Source: Bradyrhizobium ivorense (GTDB taxonomy: Bacteria; Pseudomonadota; Alphaproteobacteria; Rhizobiales; Xanthobacteraceae). Taken from it: DNA of 38,105 nucleotides. The stretch spans positions 1 to 38,105 of the forward strand of contig NZ_CAADFC020000036.1 in NCBI RefSeq assembly GCF_900696085.1, in the 5' to 3' direction. A program made the position numbers and the translations under genes. A model generated the notes under the pieces. It made no database searches, was not told the DNA's origin, and saw only the letters and a program-made list of their open reading frames with translations. Of the stretch, positions 15,864 through 24,815 are shown piece after piece (position 1 is the first letter of the stretch; every line of letters starts with the position of its first letter).

Positions 15864-16661
15864 TCAGTTCGGCGGTGCGGCCTTTCCGAACACACCGCCG
15901 ATGGCCCGCAGCAGCCAACTCGGCTGATACTTGATCCATTGGACCGCCAGCTCGTTGGCAAGCCCTACGGCATGCACCGGCTTGCCTGCCATGCAGGCGC
16001 GGTAGCCCTCCAGTGCGACGGTCTTCGCATCCATGATCATCATGCCCGGCATGTTGCCGAGATTGGTGCCCTGGACCATTCCGGTGTCCGTCACGCCGGG
16101 ACACAACGTCGTCAGCGTGATCTTGCTGCCGCTCAATTCCTGCGACAACGCCTCGCCGAACGACAGCACATAGGCCTTTGACGCGGCATAGACCGCAAGA
16201 TTCGGCACCGGCATGAATGCCGCGACCGACGCAACGTTCAGGATCCGTCCACTGTTCCGCTCGAGCATCGGCGCAAGGAAGAGACGGGTCAATGCCGTCA
16301 TGGCCACGACATTGACCTGCAGCAGCCGCAACTGGTCGTCGAGGCCGATTGTGCTGACACATCCTTCGAGCAAGAGGCCGGCATTGTTCACCAGCAGGTC
16401 GACCCGCACGCCGGCGTCCTTCAGCGAATCGAACACCGCCTGCGGCGCCGCCGGCTCGCTCAGATCGGCGGCCACGATGGTCACCTTGGTGCCATAACTT
16501 GCCTTGAGCTCGCGCGCCAGCTCCTGCAGCTTGTCGCGGCTGCGCGCCAGCAGCACGAGGCTGAAGCCATTGGCCGCGAGCACACGCGCGAGCTCGAGCC
16601 CAATGCCGCCCGATGCTCCGGTCACCAGCGCGCATTGACCTTCGTTTCCGCTCACCGCCAT
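15864..16661 (-). CDS. Short-chain dehydrogenase/reductase
   Basis: The 265-residue protein is a classical SDR: nucleotide motif TGASGGIG (residues 14-21), NNAG (92-95), catalytic S145, and Y158-x3-K162 in YAASK. The Arg in LLARSRDK after the second strand suggests NADP(H). The C-terminal GKPVHAVGLANELAVQW resembles SDRs in lipid and PHA regions. Its start overlaps the end of the 103-codon gene upstream by 10 bases. It probably reduces or oxidises a hydroxy- or keto-acyl compound in the cluster; the substrate is not visible. Confidence 0.88.
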   Translation of the reverse strand: MAVSGNEGQCALVTGASGGIGLELARVLAANGFSLVLLARSRDKLQELARELKASYGTKVTIVAADLSEPAAPQAVFDSLKDAGVRVDLLVNNAGLLLEGCVSTIGLDDQLRLLQVNVVAMTALTRLFLAPMLERNSGRILNVASVAAFMPVPNLAVYAASKAYVLSFGEALSQELSGSKITLTTLCPGVTDTGMVQGTNLGNMPGMMIMDAKTVALEGYRACMAGKPVHAVGLANELAVQWIKYQPSWLLRAIGGVFGKAAPPN

Positions 16662-16963
16662 GAGGCGCCTCCCTTCGCGGCCAGAACGGTTCTGCGCAAT
16701 CCACGGACGGCGCGTGCGACAAGCCGCCGCCGCGCCAGGCGACGTTCGTCGCGCCGCGCCAGCTCGGCGGGTGCACCAGCGCAGTTCCGGTCGGCAGCAT
16801 ATGTGCGAGAGAACCGTTCGATCGCCCGCAGCAACAGCTGGGCCTGCTCGAACTGGTCGGCCGTCTCCTTCACTTCGCCAAGCGACTTGCGCAACGGCCC
16901 CAGCACCTCGATCCGATCGGGATAGCCGGACAGCCGGGGATCGCGACTTTGCGTCGCCGGCAT
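16652..16963 (-). CDS. Small unknown protein between adk and SDR
   Basis: The 103-residue product has a helical first half (LGPLRKSLGEVKETADQFEQ, AQLLLRAIERFSRTYA) and a strongly Arg-rich second half (RRDERRLARRRLVARAVRGL). I recognise no family. Its ATG overlaps the adenylate kinase stop in TGATG, and its end overlaps the SDR start by 10 bases, so three genes are tightly coupled. That packing is the best evidence that it is real. It may bind nucleic acid, membrane or an acidic partner; this is only a guess from charge. Confidence 0.55.
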   Translation of the reverse strand: MPATQSRDPRLSGYPDRIEVLGPLRKSLGEVKETADQFEQAQLLLRAIERFSRTYAADRNCAGAPAELARRDERRLARRRLVARAVRGLRRTVLAAKGGASWR

Positions 16964-17559
16964 CACATCACCGACCGATCTTGGCCGATCGCTCTGACGA
17001 CGTCGAAGGCGACCGCATCGACCGGCTGCAGCCCGTCGACGGTTCGAAGGATGTTCCGTGATAGATAGTAATCGACCAGCGGCGCGGTCTGCTCGTTATA
17101 GGCGTCGATACGCAGCTTGAGCGTTTCGTGATTGTCGTCGGCGCGCACTGCGCCGCCCTGCGCTCTCGCTTCGCCGGCCCGCGTCTCGATCCGGTCCAGC
17201 AACACCGTCTCGTCGGCCTTGAGCTCGACGACATGGTCGATCGCAAGACCTTCGGCATCGAGCAGATCGTCAAAGCCGACCGCCTGTGCCATCGTCCGCG
17301 GGAAGCCGTCGAGCACAAAGCCCCGCTTGGCATCTGCTTGCGAGATGCGTTCGATCACCGCGGCGATCACGAGCTGATCGGGAACGAGCCCACCCCTCAT
17401 CATGGTATCCTTGACTTTCCGTCCAATACTGGTGTCTGCGTCAACCGCAGCACGCAGCATATCGCCGGTCGAAAGGTGCGGTATGCCGTATTCCTCGACC
17501 AGGCGCCTCGCCTGCGTTCCCTTGCCCGCGCCAGGCGGCCCCAGCAGAACGATCCTCAT
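16963..17559 (-). CDS. adk: Adenylate kinase, short (lid-less) form
   Basis: The 198-residue protein makes two ADP from ATP and AMP. Motifs are the P-loop GPPGAGKGTQ (7-16), STGDMLR, the AMP-binding LDGFPRTMAQA near residue 80, and a short LID between LDRIETRAGEAR and DDNHETLKLRIDAY. It lacks the zinc-type insert, as usual in alphaproteobacteria. The main housekeeping adk normally lies beside secY, so this is probably a second copy. In a cluster with an AMP-forming acyl-CoA ligase it may recycle the AMP released by acyl activation. The start at 17559 gives the canonical MRIVLLG. Confidence 0.93.
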   Translation of the reverse strand: MRIVLLGPPGAGKGTQARRLVEEYGIPHLSTGDMLRAAVDADTSIGRKVKDTMMRGGLVPDQLVIAAVIERISQADAKRGFVLDGFPRTMAQAVGFDDLLDAEGLAIDHVVELKADETVLLDRIETRAGEARAQGGAVRADDNHETLKLRIDAYNEQTAPLVDYYLSRNILRTVDGLQPVDAVAFDVVRAIGQDRSVM

Positions 17560-17610
17560 CGCACGTATCCCAATATTCGCGTGATCACCGGCAGCATTCC
17601 GACGGAGCGT

Positions 17611-17645
17611 CGAGCGACCCGGCCCCATACGGGCCGGGTCGCTCG
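17611..17645 (-). terminator. Perfect 15-bp hairpin after the MFS gene
   Basis: CGAGCGACCCGGCCC pairs perfectly with its complement across a 5-base loop, 9 bases past the MFS stop. There is no T run, so termination is likely but not certain. It separates the MFS gene from adk. Confidence 0.65.
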
Positions 17646-17653
17646 AATTGTCC

Positions 17654-18988
17654 TCACGCCATCGCCAGGCGTGCACTGGGAGCAGGCCGCATCGACAGCA
17701 GCAACAGCAATCCCGACAGCACGTAGAGCGCCATCACGAAGTACATGCTGTAGATGTTGTCGCCGGTGCTCCGCACGATCAGGCCGTTGATCGAGGGGCT
17801 GATGGCCGGACCGAGGTTTCCAAGGCTGCTGATCAGCGCAAGCCCACCGGCGGCGGCACCGGTGGAGAGATATTCGCTGGTCAGCGCGAAGAACAGCGGC
17901 GTCGCCGACGCAATTCCAATCACCGCGAAGGACAGCGCAAGGATCGATCCGACCAGATTGCCCTGCAGCATCGTGGTGATGAACAGGCCGAAGGCGGCGA
18001 TCGCGACGCAGGCGGCATAGTGCCAGCGGCGCTCGTGCCACTTGTCGGAATGACGGCCGATCAGGATCATGCCAATGACGCCGGCGGCATTCGGGATCGC
18101 GGCATAGACGCCGACAAGGAACAAGTCCTTGACGCCCCAACTCTGGATCAGGGTCGGCATCCAGAACACCATCGTGTAGGTCGCGCCGAGCAGCAGCAGA
18201 TAGACGAACGACAAGACATAGACCTTGGGATCCTTGAGCATCTGCCCGAACGTTCCCGAGGGCTCGCTCACGATGTCCTTCTCATCGTGCTTGAAGGTAT
18301 CCTCGAGCAGGGCTTTCTCGTCCGCCGTGAGCCAGGCGGCCTGGGCGGGCTTGTCCTCGAGCAGGACGTAAACCAGCACGCCAAGAAACAGTGCCGGCAA
18401 TCCCTGCACGAGGAACAACCACTGCCAGCCGTGCAGGCCGCTGAAGCCGTCGAAATACTTCAGGATCGAGCCGCACAGCGGACCGGCGATCACGGACACG
18501 ATCGTTGTCGCCGACATGAAGGTGGCGATCACCTGCCCGCGCCGCGCCGACGGATACCAATAGGTGAAGTACAGGATTACGCCGGGAAAGAAGCCGGCCT
18601 CGAACACGCCGAGCAGGAACCGGACGACATAGAACTGGAACGGTGTCGCCACGAACATCATGGCGGATGCCGCGAGCCCCCACAGCACCATGATGCGCAG
18701 CAGGGTCTTGCGCGCGCCGATCCTCTCCAGCAGCAGGTTGCTCGGCACCTCGAACAGAAAATATCCGACGAAGAAGATGCCTGCGCCGAGACCGTAGACC
18801 GCATCGTCGAACGGTAGCGTCTGCTTCATCTGCAGCTGCGCGTAGCCGATATTGATGCGATCGAGATAGGCGATCATGTAGGCGATCAGCAGAAGCGGGA
18901 TCAGGCGCCAATCGATCTTCGAGAACAGGGATTTGTGCGCCGGACTTTCCAGTACCGACAGGGATCCCTTTGCGGCGGGTGGGTGCAT
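17654..18988 (-). CDS. MFS transporter, anion:cation symporter family
   Basis: The 444-residue inner-membrane protein has about 12 membrane helices and the ACS-family signatures: YLDRINIGYAQLQM in TM1, GYFLFEVPSNLLLERIGARK (the family's conserved loop), and FFPGVILYFTYWYPSARRGQ in TM4-5. Relatives carry phthalate, tartrate, 4-hydroxyphenylacetate or other organic acids with protons. The start at 18988 has GGAGG at good spacing; the long upstream frame is discarded. It follows the wax ester synthase gene by 98 bases and is closed by a hairpin. It may import a carboxylate used by this cluster. Confidence 0.9.
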   Translation of the reverse strand: MHPPAAKGSLSVLESPAHKSLFSKIDWRLIPLLLIAYMIAYLDRINIGYAQLQMKQTLPFDDAVYGLGAGIFFVGYFLFEVPSNLLLERIGARKTLLRIMVLWGLAASAMMFVATPFQFYVVRFLLGVFEAGFFPGVILYFTYWYPSARRGQVIATFMSATTIVSVIAGPLCGSILKYFDGFSGLHGWQWLFLVQGLPALFLGVLVYVLLEDKPAQAAWLTADEKALLEDTFKHDEKDIVSEPSGTFGQMLKDPKVYVLSFVYLLLLGATYTMVFWMPTLIQSWGVKDLFLVGVYAAIPNAAGVIGMILIGRHSDKWHERRWHYAACVAIAAFGLFITTMLQGNLVGSILALSFAVIGIASATPLFFALTSEYLSTGAAAGGLALISSLGNLGPAISPSINGLIVRSTGDNIYSMYFVMALYVLSGLLLLLSMRPAPSARLAMA

Positions 18989-19086
18989 CCTGGTTTCCTC
19001 CAAATGTTCTTTTGATTCCGGCGCCGGGCGGGAGACCGCGGTTGCGTCCCGGCTCCGGCGATATGAAGCGTTGATGGCCTCGGCGC

Positions 19087-20634
19087 CTAGCTGGCCCGGC
19101 TCGCCTTGTCGTTTGCGACGGCCGGCGGCACCTCGCCGGTCTGGATGACCGTCACCGACGCCGCGGTCGCGGATGGCGCCTTCGCTTGAGCCGCAGGTTG
19201 CAGCTCGACGATCTCGGCCTCGACCGACGGCAGGGCCTCGATCTCGCGCAGGGCGGCGCGCAGGTGCTCGATCATCTCGTAGGACTCGTCCTGCGAGAGC
19301 ACGCGCCGGCATGCGGTCAGACCGAACTCAAGCAGTCCCGTATAGCTGTGCACCGTGATGTTCAGCGCGCTGCCGTGATAGGGGATCGAGACCGGGAAAT
19401 AATGCACCATCCGTGCGCCGGCCATGTAGAGCTGCTGCCCCGGTCCCGGCACATTGGAGATCAGCACGTTGCCCGCTGCCGGCATTCGGCTGGCGAGGTT
19501 GGAGCGGCCAAGCAGTGAGGCAAGGCCGGTCATCAGCCATGGCGAGCCCGTGATCGGCACGTCGACGCCGAGCACCGGCTTGAGTTCGCGCACGACCGCC
19601 TTGGCCGCCTCGGATGACGCGTGGATCGCCTTGAACCGGGTTGGCAGGTCATCGATATCGGTCGCCAGGTCGACGCGTACCGCCGAGACCTGGTTGTTCA
19701 TCGCCTTGTCGCCTTCGGCACGCAGGCTGACCGGCACCATCGCGATCAGGGCTTCCTTGGGCAGCAGACCCCGCTCGGCGAGGAAGCGTTGCAGCGCGAT
19801 GCTGCACATCGCCATGACGATGGTGTTGACGGTGCCGCCGACACGTTTGCCCAAGACCTTGATGTCGGCGAGCGGCAGCGACATCGTGCTGTAGGAGCGC
19901 TGGTTGGTGATGGAATCGTTGAACACCGTCTTCGGAGCCAGTCCAAGGCTGAGCGAGCGCTCCCCCTTCTGCGAGCGCTGGCTGGCCATCACAGTGGCGG
20001 CGGTGCCGAGCGCCTTGGCCGCTGTCGGCAGCAGCTCCGCGAGCTTGCGGTATTGCTGGGCCGCATTGTTGGCCGCCGCCTGCAACAGCTCGGTCACGCC
20101 GAGCTGGTATTGCGCGGTGGCGCGCTTGCGCCGTGGCGGCGGCACCTCGCGCATCTTGGGCGAGACATCATAGAGCACCTTGGCGAGCTCCACACCAGCC
20201 TTGCCGTCGACGCCGCTGTGATGCGCCTTGGTGTAGAACGCGACCTGACCATTCTCGAGGCCATCGATGACATACATCTCCCACAGCGGACGGCTGCGAT
20301 CGAGCAGCGAGGCATGCAGCCGCGCGACCAGTTGCTCGAGCTGCGCCATGGTGCCTGGCCGCCGCAAGGTGACGGTCCGCACGTGATAATCGAGCTCGAT
20401 ATCATCGTCCTCGATCCAGACCGGTTCGGCGAGCTGGAACGGCATCTGCGCCAGTTTGCGATTCAGCAATGCCGAGAGATGGAGACGCTTACCGAGCATC
20501 TCCTTGACATCCTCGTAGTAGTCGCCCTGATAGCCCTCGGGGAGATCGAAGATCATCAGACTGCCGACATGCATCGGCGTCTCCGGCGTTTCGAGATGCA
20601 GGAACGATGCATCCATGCTGCTGAGTTGATCCAT
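19087..20634 (-). CDS. Wax ester synthase / diacylglycerol acyltransferase (WS/DGAT)
   Basis: The 515-residue protein joins acyl-CoA to fatty alcohol or diacylglycerol to make neutral storage lipid. It opens with the family signature MDQLSSMDASFLHLETPETP. The catalytic HHxxxDG is H138-H139-S-G-V-D143-G. Later conserved blocks are MVPVSLR, NNQVSAVRVDL and ISNVPGPGQQLYMAGARM. Length is slightly above the usual 450-480 because of an Ala-rich tail. GGAGGG precedes the ATG. Its neighbours (acyl-CoA ligase, phasin, SDR, hydrolase) fit a lipid-body or polyester function; the product cannot be told from sequence. Confidence 0.93.
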   Translation of the reverse strand: MDQLSSMDASFLHLETPETPMHVGSLMIFDLPEGYQGDYYEDVKEMLGKRLHLSALLNRKLAQMPFQLAEPVWIEDDDIELDYHVRTVTLRRPGTMAQLEQLVARLHASLLDRSRPLWEMYVIDGLENGQVAFYTKAHHSGVDGKAGVELAKVLYDVSPKMREVPPPRRKRATAQYQLGVTELLQAAANNAAQQYRKLAELLPTAAKALGTAATVMASQRSQKGERSLSLGLAPKTVFNDSITNQRSYSTMSLPLADIKVLGKRVGGTVNTIVMAMCSIALQRFLAERGLLPKEALIAMVPVSLRAEGDKAMNNQVSAVRVDLATDIDDLPTRFKAIHASSEAAKAVVRELKPVLGVDVPITGSPWLMTGLASLLGRSNLASRMPAAGNVLISNVPGPGQQLYMAGARMVHYFPVSIPYHGSALNITVHSYTGLLEFGLTACRRVLSQDESYEMIEHLRAALREIEALPSVEAEIVELQPAAQAKAPSATAASVTVIQTGEVPPAVANDKASRAS

Positions 20635-20766
20635 TCTTCCCTCCCATGTCGTTGTGACGGCGATCGCCATCTTGACGACCGTGTGCCGATGCCTCGCGCG
20701 TTACGGTCATTGCATCGCAGCCCGGCCCGACGCCTGTCCGCCGCTGCCAATCCGGTTCACGCGATC

Positions 20767-22476
20767 TTAGGCCTGCGCCCGCGCCGCGCGCTCCTCCTCG
20801 TCGTACAGCTCCTTCTTCGATAGCTTTCCGACCGCGGTCTTCGGCAGTTCGGCGCGGATTTCGAGCGCCTGCACCATCTCGTGCTTGCCGAGCTTGTCCT
20901 TCAGGAACGCCTGCAGCTCTTCCAGCGTGAACGGCTTGGCATCCGCCTTCAGCTTGATGAAGGCCTTCGGCGACTGGCCGCGGTACTCGTCGCGGATGCC
21001 GATCACGGCGACCTCCTCGACCGCCGGATATTTGTAGATCGCCTCTTCGAGGACGCGCGGATACACGTTGTATCCGCTGCACAGCAGCATGTCCTTGGTG
21101 CGGTCCACGATGAAGATGAAGCCATCCTCATCCATGTAGCCAACGTCGCCCGTGCGCATGTACCCGTCCGCGGTAGTCACCTCCGCAGTCGCGTCCGGCT
21201 TGTTCCAGTAGCCCTTCATCACGTTCGGGCCCTTGATGCAGATCTCGCCGCGCTCGCCGAGCGGCACATAGCTGCTGCTGTCGTCGACATTGAGGAACTT
21301 GATGACGATTGCGGGCATCGGCATGCCGCAGGAGCCGGCTTTGCGCATGGCGCCATGCTGTGCCGGCGTGTAGGTGCCGCTCGGCGAGGTCTCGGTCATA
21401 CCCCAACCTTCGCTCAAATTGCAGCCGGTGATCGAGGCGAATTGCTGCGCCACCTCGAGCGGCAACGGCGCGCCGCCGGATCCGCAATATTTCAACGCGC
21501 GCAAGCTATGCTTCGGCGTCTCCGGATGGTTGATCAGCGCGGTGAACATGGTTGGCACCCCACAGAAGACACTGACCGACTTGGTCGAGATTTCCTCCAG
21601 CGCGGACTTCGGATCGAAGCGGACGTGCTGGATGATTTCCGCGCCCATCAGGACGCCGAACAGCACATTCACGGAAAGCGCATAGATGTGGAACGGTGGC
21701 AACACGGCTAGGAAGCGCTCCTGCCCGTCGACCAGCACTGGCGGCGAGCCGGCTGTCGTCGCCCGGTACTGCTGGCACGCGCTGGTTAGGTTGGCGTGGG
21801 TGAGCATCGCCCCCTTCGGCAGCCCGGTCGTCCCGCCGGTGTATTGCAGCACGGCGATGGTCTCGCGCGGATTATCGATCGGATAGGCCTGATAGACACC
21901 ATCATTGTGGGTCAGCTGGCCGAAGCTGATGTGATGATCGTCCCAGGCGACGTCGCTCAGCTGCTTGGCCGCTTTCATCTCGTTGACGACGGTGTCGGGG
22001 TCGGCAGCGATCTCGCCGAGCGAACCGACCACCAGCTTCTTCAACCTCGTCTTGCCCAGCATCGCCGCCATCTGCGGATAGAGCGAAACCATGTCGAGCG
22101 TGATCAGGATATCGGTCTTGCTGTCCTCGATCTTGTGTTCGAGCACCTTGGCGGCGTCCAGCGGCGAATAGTTCACCGCCGTGCCGCCTGCCTTGAGGAT
22201 GCCGAAAAACGAGATGATGTAGTGCGGCGTGTTGGGCAGATAGAGGCCGACATGGACGCCCGGCTTGACGCCGAGGAGCTGCAGGCCCTTGGCCACACGA
22301 TCGGCGAGCCGCCCGAGCTCGGCATAGGTGATCCGCTTGCCCATGAAATCGATCGCGGGACGATCCGGCCATTTGGCAACGGCGTCGCCCAATATCTTCT
22401 GCACCGGTCCGGGAACTATCTCGACGTCCCAACGCACGCCGTCGGGATAGGATCGGATCCAGGGCATGTCGTTCAT
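20767..22476 (-). CDS. Long-chain acyl-CoA ligase (FadD-like)
   Basis: The 569-residue adenylate-forming enzyme activates a carboxylic acid to its CoA thioester with ATP. The P-loop YTGGTTGLPKGAM lies near residue 215, the A5 motif GWGMTETSP near 355, and YMRTGDVGYMDEDG with DRTKDMLLCSGYNVYP near 435-465. The catalytic Lys is in PKTAVGKLSKKEL near the C-terminus. It resembles long-chain ligases in the FadD group, with full length. It sits 29 bases after the SDR and 132 before the WS/DGAT gene, which would use its product. AMP made here may be handled by the nearby adk. Confidence 0.92.
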   Translation of the reverse strand: MNDMPWIRSYPDGVRWDVEIVPGPVQKILGDAVAKWPDRPAIDFMGKRITYAELGRLADRVAKGLQLLGVKPGVHVGLYLPNTPHYIISFFGILKAGGTAVNYSPLDAAKVLEHKIEDSKTDILITLDMVSLYPQMAAMLGKTRLKKLVVGSLGEIAADPDTVVNEMKAAKQLSDVAWDDHHISFGQLTHNDGVYQAYPIDNPRETIAVLQYTGGTTGLPKGAMLTHANLTSACQQYRATTAGSPPVLVDGQERFLAVLPPFHIYALSVNVLFGVLMGAEIIQHVRFDPKSALEEISTKSVSVFCGVPTMFTALINHPETPKHSLRALKYCGSGGAPLPLEVAQQFASITGCNLSEGWGMTETSPSGTYTPAQHGAMRKAGSCGMPMPAIVIKFLNVDDSSSYVPLGERGEICIKGPNVMKGYWNKPDATAEVTTADGYMRTGDVGYMDEDGFIFIVDRTKDMLLCSGYNVYPRVLEEAIYKYPAVEEVAVIGIRDEYRGQSPKAFIKLKADAKPFTLEELQAFLKDKLGKHEMVQALEIRAELPKTAVGKLSKKELYDEEERAARAQA

Positions 22477-22505
22477 GAGATCTCTCCCTTCTATGGTCTC
22501 TCGGA

Positions 22506-23273
22506 TCAGACGGCGGTCACGCCGCCATCGACCGCAATGGTCTGGCCGGTGATGAATGCACAGGCATCGGAGGCGAGCAGCGCGGCGACGCCCTTGAGGT
22601 CCTCGGGGCCACCCTCGCGATTCATCGGGGCCATATGCGCGGTCGCGCTCTGGTCGAGCTGCGCGGTCATCTTGGTCGGGAAATAGCCCGGCGCGATCGC
22701 GTTGACGTTGATGCCGAGCGGTGCCCATTCATTGGCAAGCGTGCGGGTCAGGTTGACGACCGCGCCTTTGCTTGCGTTGTAGGCCAGCGTCGGGGTGCCT
22801 TCCGGATAGCAGCCGGTGAGCCCCTGGATCGACGCAATGTTGATCACCTTGCCGCTCCGGCGCGGCACCATGCAGCGGCGGCCGACCTCCTGGCTGGCGA
22901 TGAAGATCGCAGTCACATTCAGGTTGATCACCTTGTTCCAGCCGTCGAGCGTATGCTCGATCGTGGCGGCACCCCAGGACGTACCGGCATTGTTGACGAG
23001 GATGTCGATCGGGCCCAGCGCAGCTACGACCTGCTCGATCATCGGCGGGACCGTCTGCAGCCTGCCCATGTCGCACACCATCGGAAGCGCCTCGATGCCG
23101 AGCGCTTTGAGGTGAGCGGCCGCGGCATCAAGCTCATCCCGCTTGCGCGCGGTGATCGCGACCTTGGCGCCGAGTTCGCCCAGCACCTCGGCGATCTGAA
23201 GACCGAGACCTCGCGATCCGCCCGTGACGAGCGCGACGCGACCCGTCAAGTCCTGCAACTTGGCCAGACTCAT
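22506..23273 (-). CDS. Short-chain dehydrogenase (gluconate 5-dehydrogenase-like)
   Basis: The 255-residue classical SDR has TGGSRGLG (17-24), NNAG (94-97), catalytic S148 and Y165-x3-K169 (YNASK). It ends with the common C-terminus FITGQTIAVDGGVTAV. TARKRDE after the second strand suggests NADP(H). Relatives are annotated as gluconate 5-dehydrogenase, but also serve as 3-ketoacyl reductases. In this operon (phasin, acyl-CoA ligase, WS/DGAT) a ketoacyl or hydroxyacyl substrate is more plausible. Spacing to its neighbours is 36 and 29 bases. Confidence 0.88.
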   Translation of the reverse strand: MSLAKLQDLTGRVALVTGGSRGLGLQIAEVLGELGAKVAITARKRDELDAAAAHLKALGIEALPMVCDMGRLQTVPPMIEQVVAALGPIDILVNNAGTSWGAATIEHTLDGWNKVINLNVTAIFIASQEVGRRCMVPRRSGKVINIASIQGLTGCYPEGTPTLAYNASKGAVVNLTRTLANEWAPLGINVNAIAPGYFPTKMTAQLDQSATAHMAPMNREGGPEDLKGVAALLASDACAFITGQTIAVDGGVTAV

Positions 23274-23309
23274 GGCTTTCCCCCGATGGCTTACGCCTCC
23301 CGCGCAGCA

Positions 23310-23749
23310 CTACTTCGGCTGCAACAGCTTCTGAAGGTTCGCGAGGTTCTCCTGCATGCGCTCCTGCATGACGTTCCAGGCGTTGTTGCGGGCCTGCGAT
23401 TCCAGCTGTGACAGCTCGCGGAAATCCGCGACCGCCTTCTCGACCTGCTGTCTGGCGGTCTCCGCCTGCTTCGTCATGCCTTGACCGGCCGCGAAGTCCT
23501 TCATCGCCGCCTGCCATTGCGCGAGCGTCTCCTGCAGGATCTCGTTGCGCCGGCTGACCAGCGCCTGGACGCCTTCGAGGCCTGCCGGTTCGCCTCGACC
23601 AACGCCTCCATATCCTTGCGCTGCCACTCGACCAGTGCCGCGATATCGAACCCGGGCAGCGTGAACTTCTCGGCCATTTTCTTCAGGTCCCCGAGCCACG
23701 GCATCGCACCCGTGTCGGCTGTGTCGGATTGCCTGTCATCGGTTCCCAT
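23310..23749 (-). pseudogene. Phasin family protein, one-base frameshift
   Basis: Two frames join into one phasin. The ATG at 23749 (AAGGAGG upstream) reads MPWLGDLKKMAEKF, LPGFDIAALVEWQRKDMEAL and VEANRQA. The next frame continues LEGVQALVSRRNEILQETL, AMKDFAAGQGMTKQ and MQERMQENLANLQKLLQPK. The break falls at CAGGCC-TCGAAG (about 23578-23583), where one C appears to be missing from CAGGCCCTCGAAG. Phasins coat PHA granules or lipid inclusions. With no other lesion it is either a very recent mutation or a sequencing error in a C run. Repaired length would be about 146 residues. Confidence 0.85.
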
Positions 23750-23809
23750 GGACGTCCTCCTTGCGGTACTTGGCTGGCGGCGGCGAAACGCCGTCCCGTG
23801 CACTGCGCG

Positions 23810-24619
23810 TCAGGCGGCCCGCCAGCGCGGCCGGAACAGGGCGGCGCTGTCATCGGCGCGATCCGGATCCGGGTACACGATGCCGCGAAGACCGCTGCGG
23901 TCGAATGGCGACCATTCATCCTCGCCGAGCGCGAGACGGTCGGCGATCGCATAGAGCACGGCCGGGTTGTGTCCGAGCCCGCAATGACTGCCTTCGACCT
24001 CGATGTTCTGCGTCTGCTCGGCATCCTGCTCGCGGCACCCCCACCACGAGACGATGCCGTCGGTGCGTGAGTAGATCGCCGTACTCGGCACCGGCGGCGG
24101 TGACTTCATGATATCCCTGTCAGGCCAGTCGTCGACCTGACGCTCGCTCAGGATCTCGTAGAGACGCCAAGCATTGCTGGCCTTGGGCTCGTTGGCGAAC
24201 GGGCTGCCGAGCGTGATCACTTGGCGGACCAGATCGGGAGCGCGCCGTGCAACCTCGCGCGCAAAGACACCGCCGAGGCTCCAGCCGATCAAGCTGACCT
24301 TGCGATCGTATCGCTCCGCGAGTTCGGCCAGCCTTGCGTCCATGGCCGCCTCGACGCCGGGACGCGGTCCGCGATTGGGTCCGAGCTTCCAGCCGTGGAC
24401 TGCGTAGCCTTGCGCCTTCAGATAGCCGCGCAATGGGCGCGTCGAGACATCGCTGGCGGAGAGCCCCGGCAAGACGAGGACCGGATGTCCGTCGCCGCGC
24501 GGCGCGCGGCGAAGCAGCGGATAGCTTGCGAAGAAGGCCTGCAGCTCCCAGATCCCGCGCACCTCGAGCGCGAGCAGCAATTGCGACGGCGGCGCAGAGC
24601 GGTCGACGACCGAATTCAT
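23810..24619 (-). CDS. Alpha/beta hydrolase (GWSLGG), paralog of 15018-15794
   Basis: The 269-residue protein shows HPVLVLPGLSASD, GYAVHGWKLGPNRG, the nucleophile elbow IGWSLGGVFAREVARR, TLGSPFANEP, STAIYSRTDGIVSWWGC (Asp candidate) and GSHCGLGHNP (His candidate). It aligns along its whole length with the second hydrolase of the cluster. It is the first gene of the hydrolase-phasin-SDR-ligase-WS/DGAT operon, and a copy of the 38-bp operator lies 158 bases upstream. A role in releasing acyl groups from storage lipid or polyester is plausible. No signal peptide is seen. Confidence 0.87.
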   Translation of the reverse strand: MNSVVDRSAPPSQLLLALEVRGIWELQAFFASYPLLRRAPRGDGHPVLVLPGLSASDVSTRPLRGYLKAQGYAVHGWKLGPNRGPRPGVEAAMDARLAELAERYDRKVSLIGWSLGGVFAREVARRAPDLVRQVITLGSPFANEPKASNAWRLYEILSERQVDDWPDRDIMKSPPPVPSTAIYSRTDGIVSWWGCREQDAEQTQNIEVEGSHCGLGHNPAVLYAIADRLALGEDEWSPFDRSGLRGIVYPDPDRADDSAALFRPRWRAA

Positions 24620-24777
24620 GTCAGAATGTCCCCTCCCGGATCACACGGTGCGTCCCGCACGACCCGACATTTTATGATTGCTGCCCGGCTCCGCGAGCGG
24701 CGCCATTGCTGACCCCGATCGCGCAACCGTGCATCCTCTTGGTCTCAAAACGCTATCGAGCAGCTCAGACCCGTAAA

Positions 24778-24815
24778 AGGTGCAATTGGCCCGCTTGACC
24801 GGTTAGTTTGGGACA
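24778..24815 (-). promoter_or_regulatory. 38-bp operator, copy E (hydrolase/phasin/ligase/WS operon)
   Basis: In the direction of the operon it reads TGTCC-N5-TAACC-N15-TTGCACCT. A -10-like TAGCGT follows after 22 bases (24755-24750). It overlaps the last codons and stop of araC1. Confidence 0.7.

Noticed and set aside
17648..18817. 389-codon open frame antisense to the MFS gene
   Set aside because: Shadow frame rich in Gln, Arg, Glu and His with no domain; the MFS protein on the other strand is unmistakable.
19621..20823. 400-codon open frame antisense to the WS/DGAT gene
   Set aside because: Shadow of the WS/DGAT gene, which has all family motifs.
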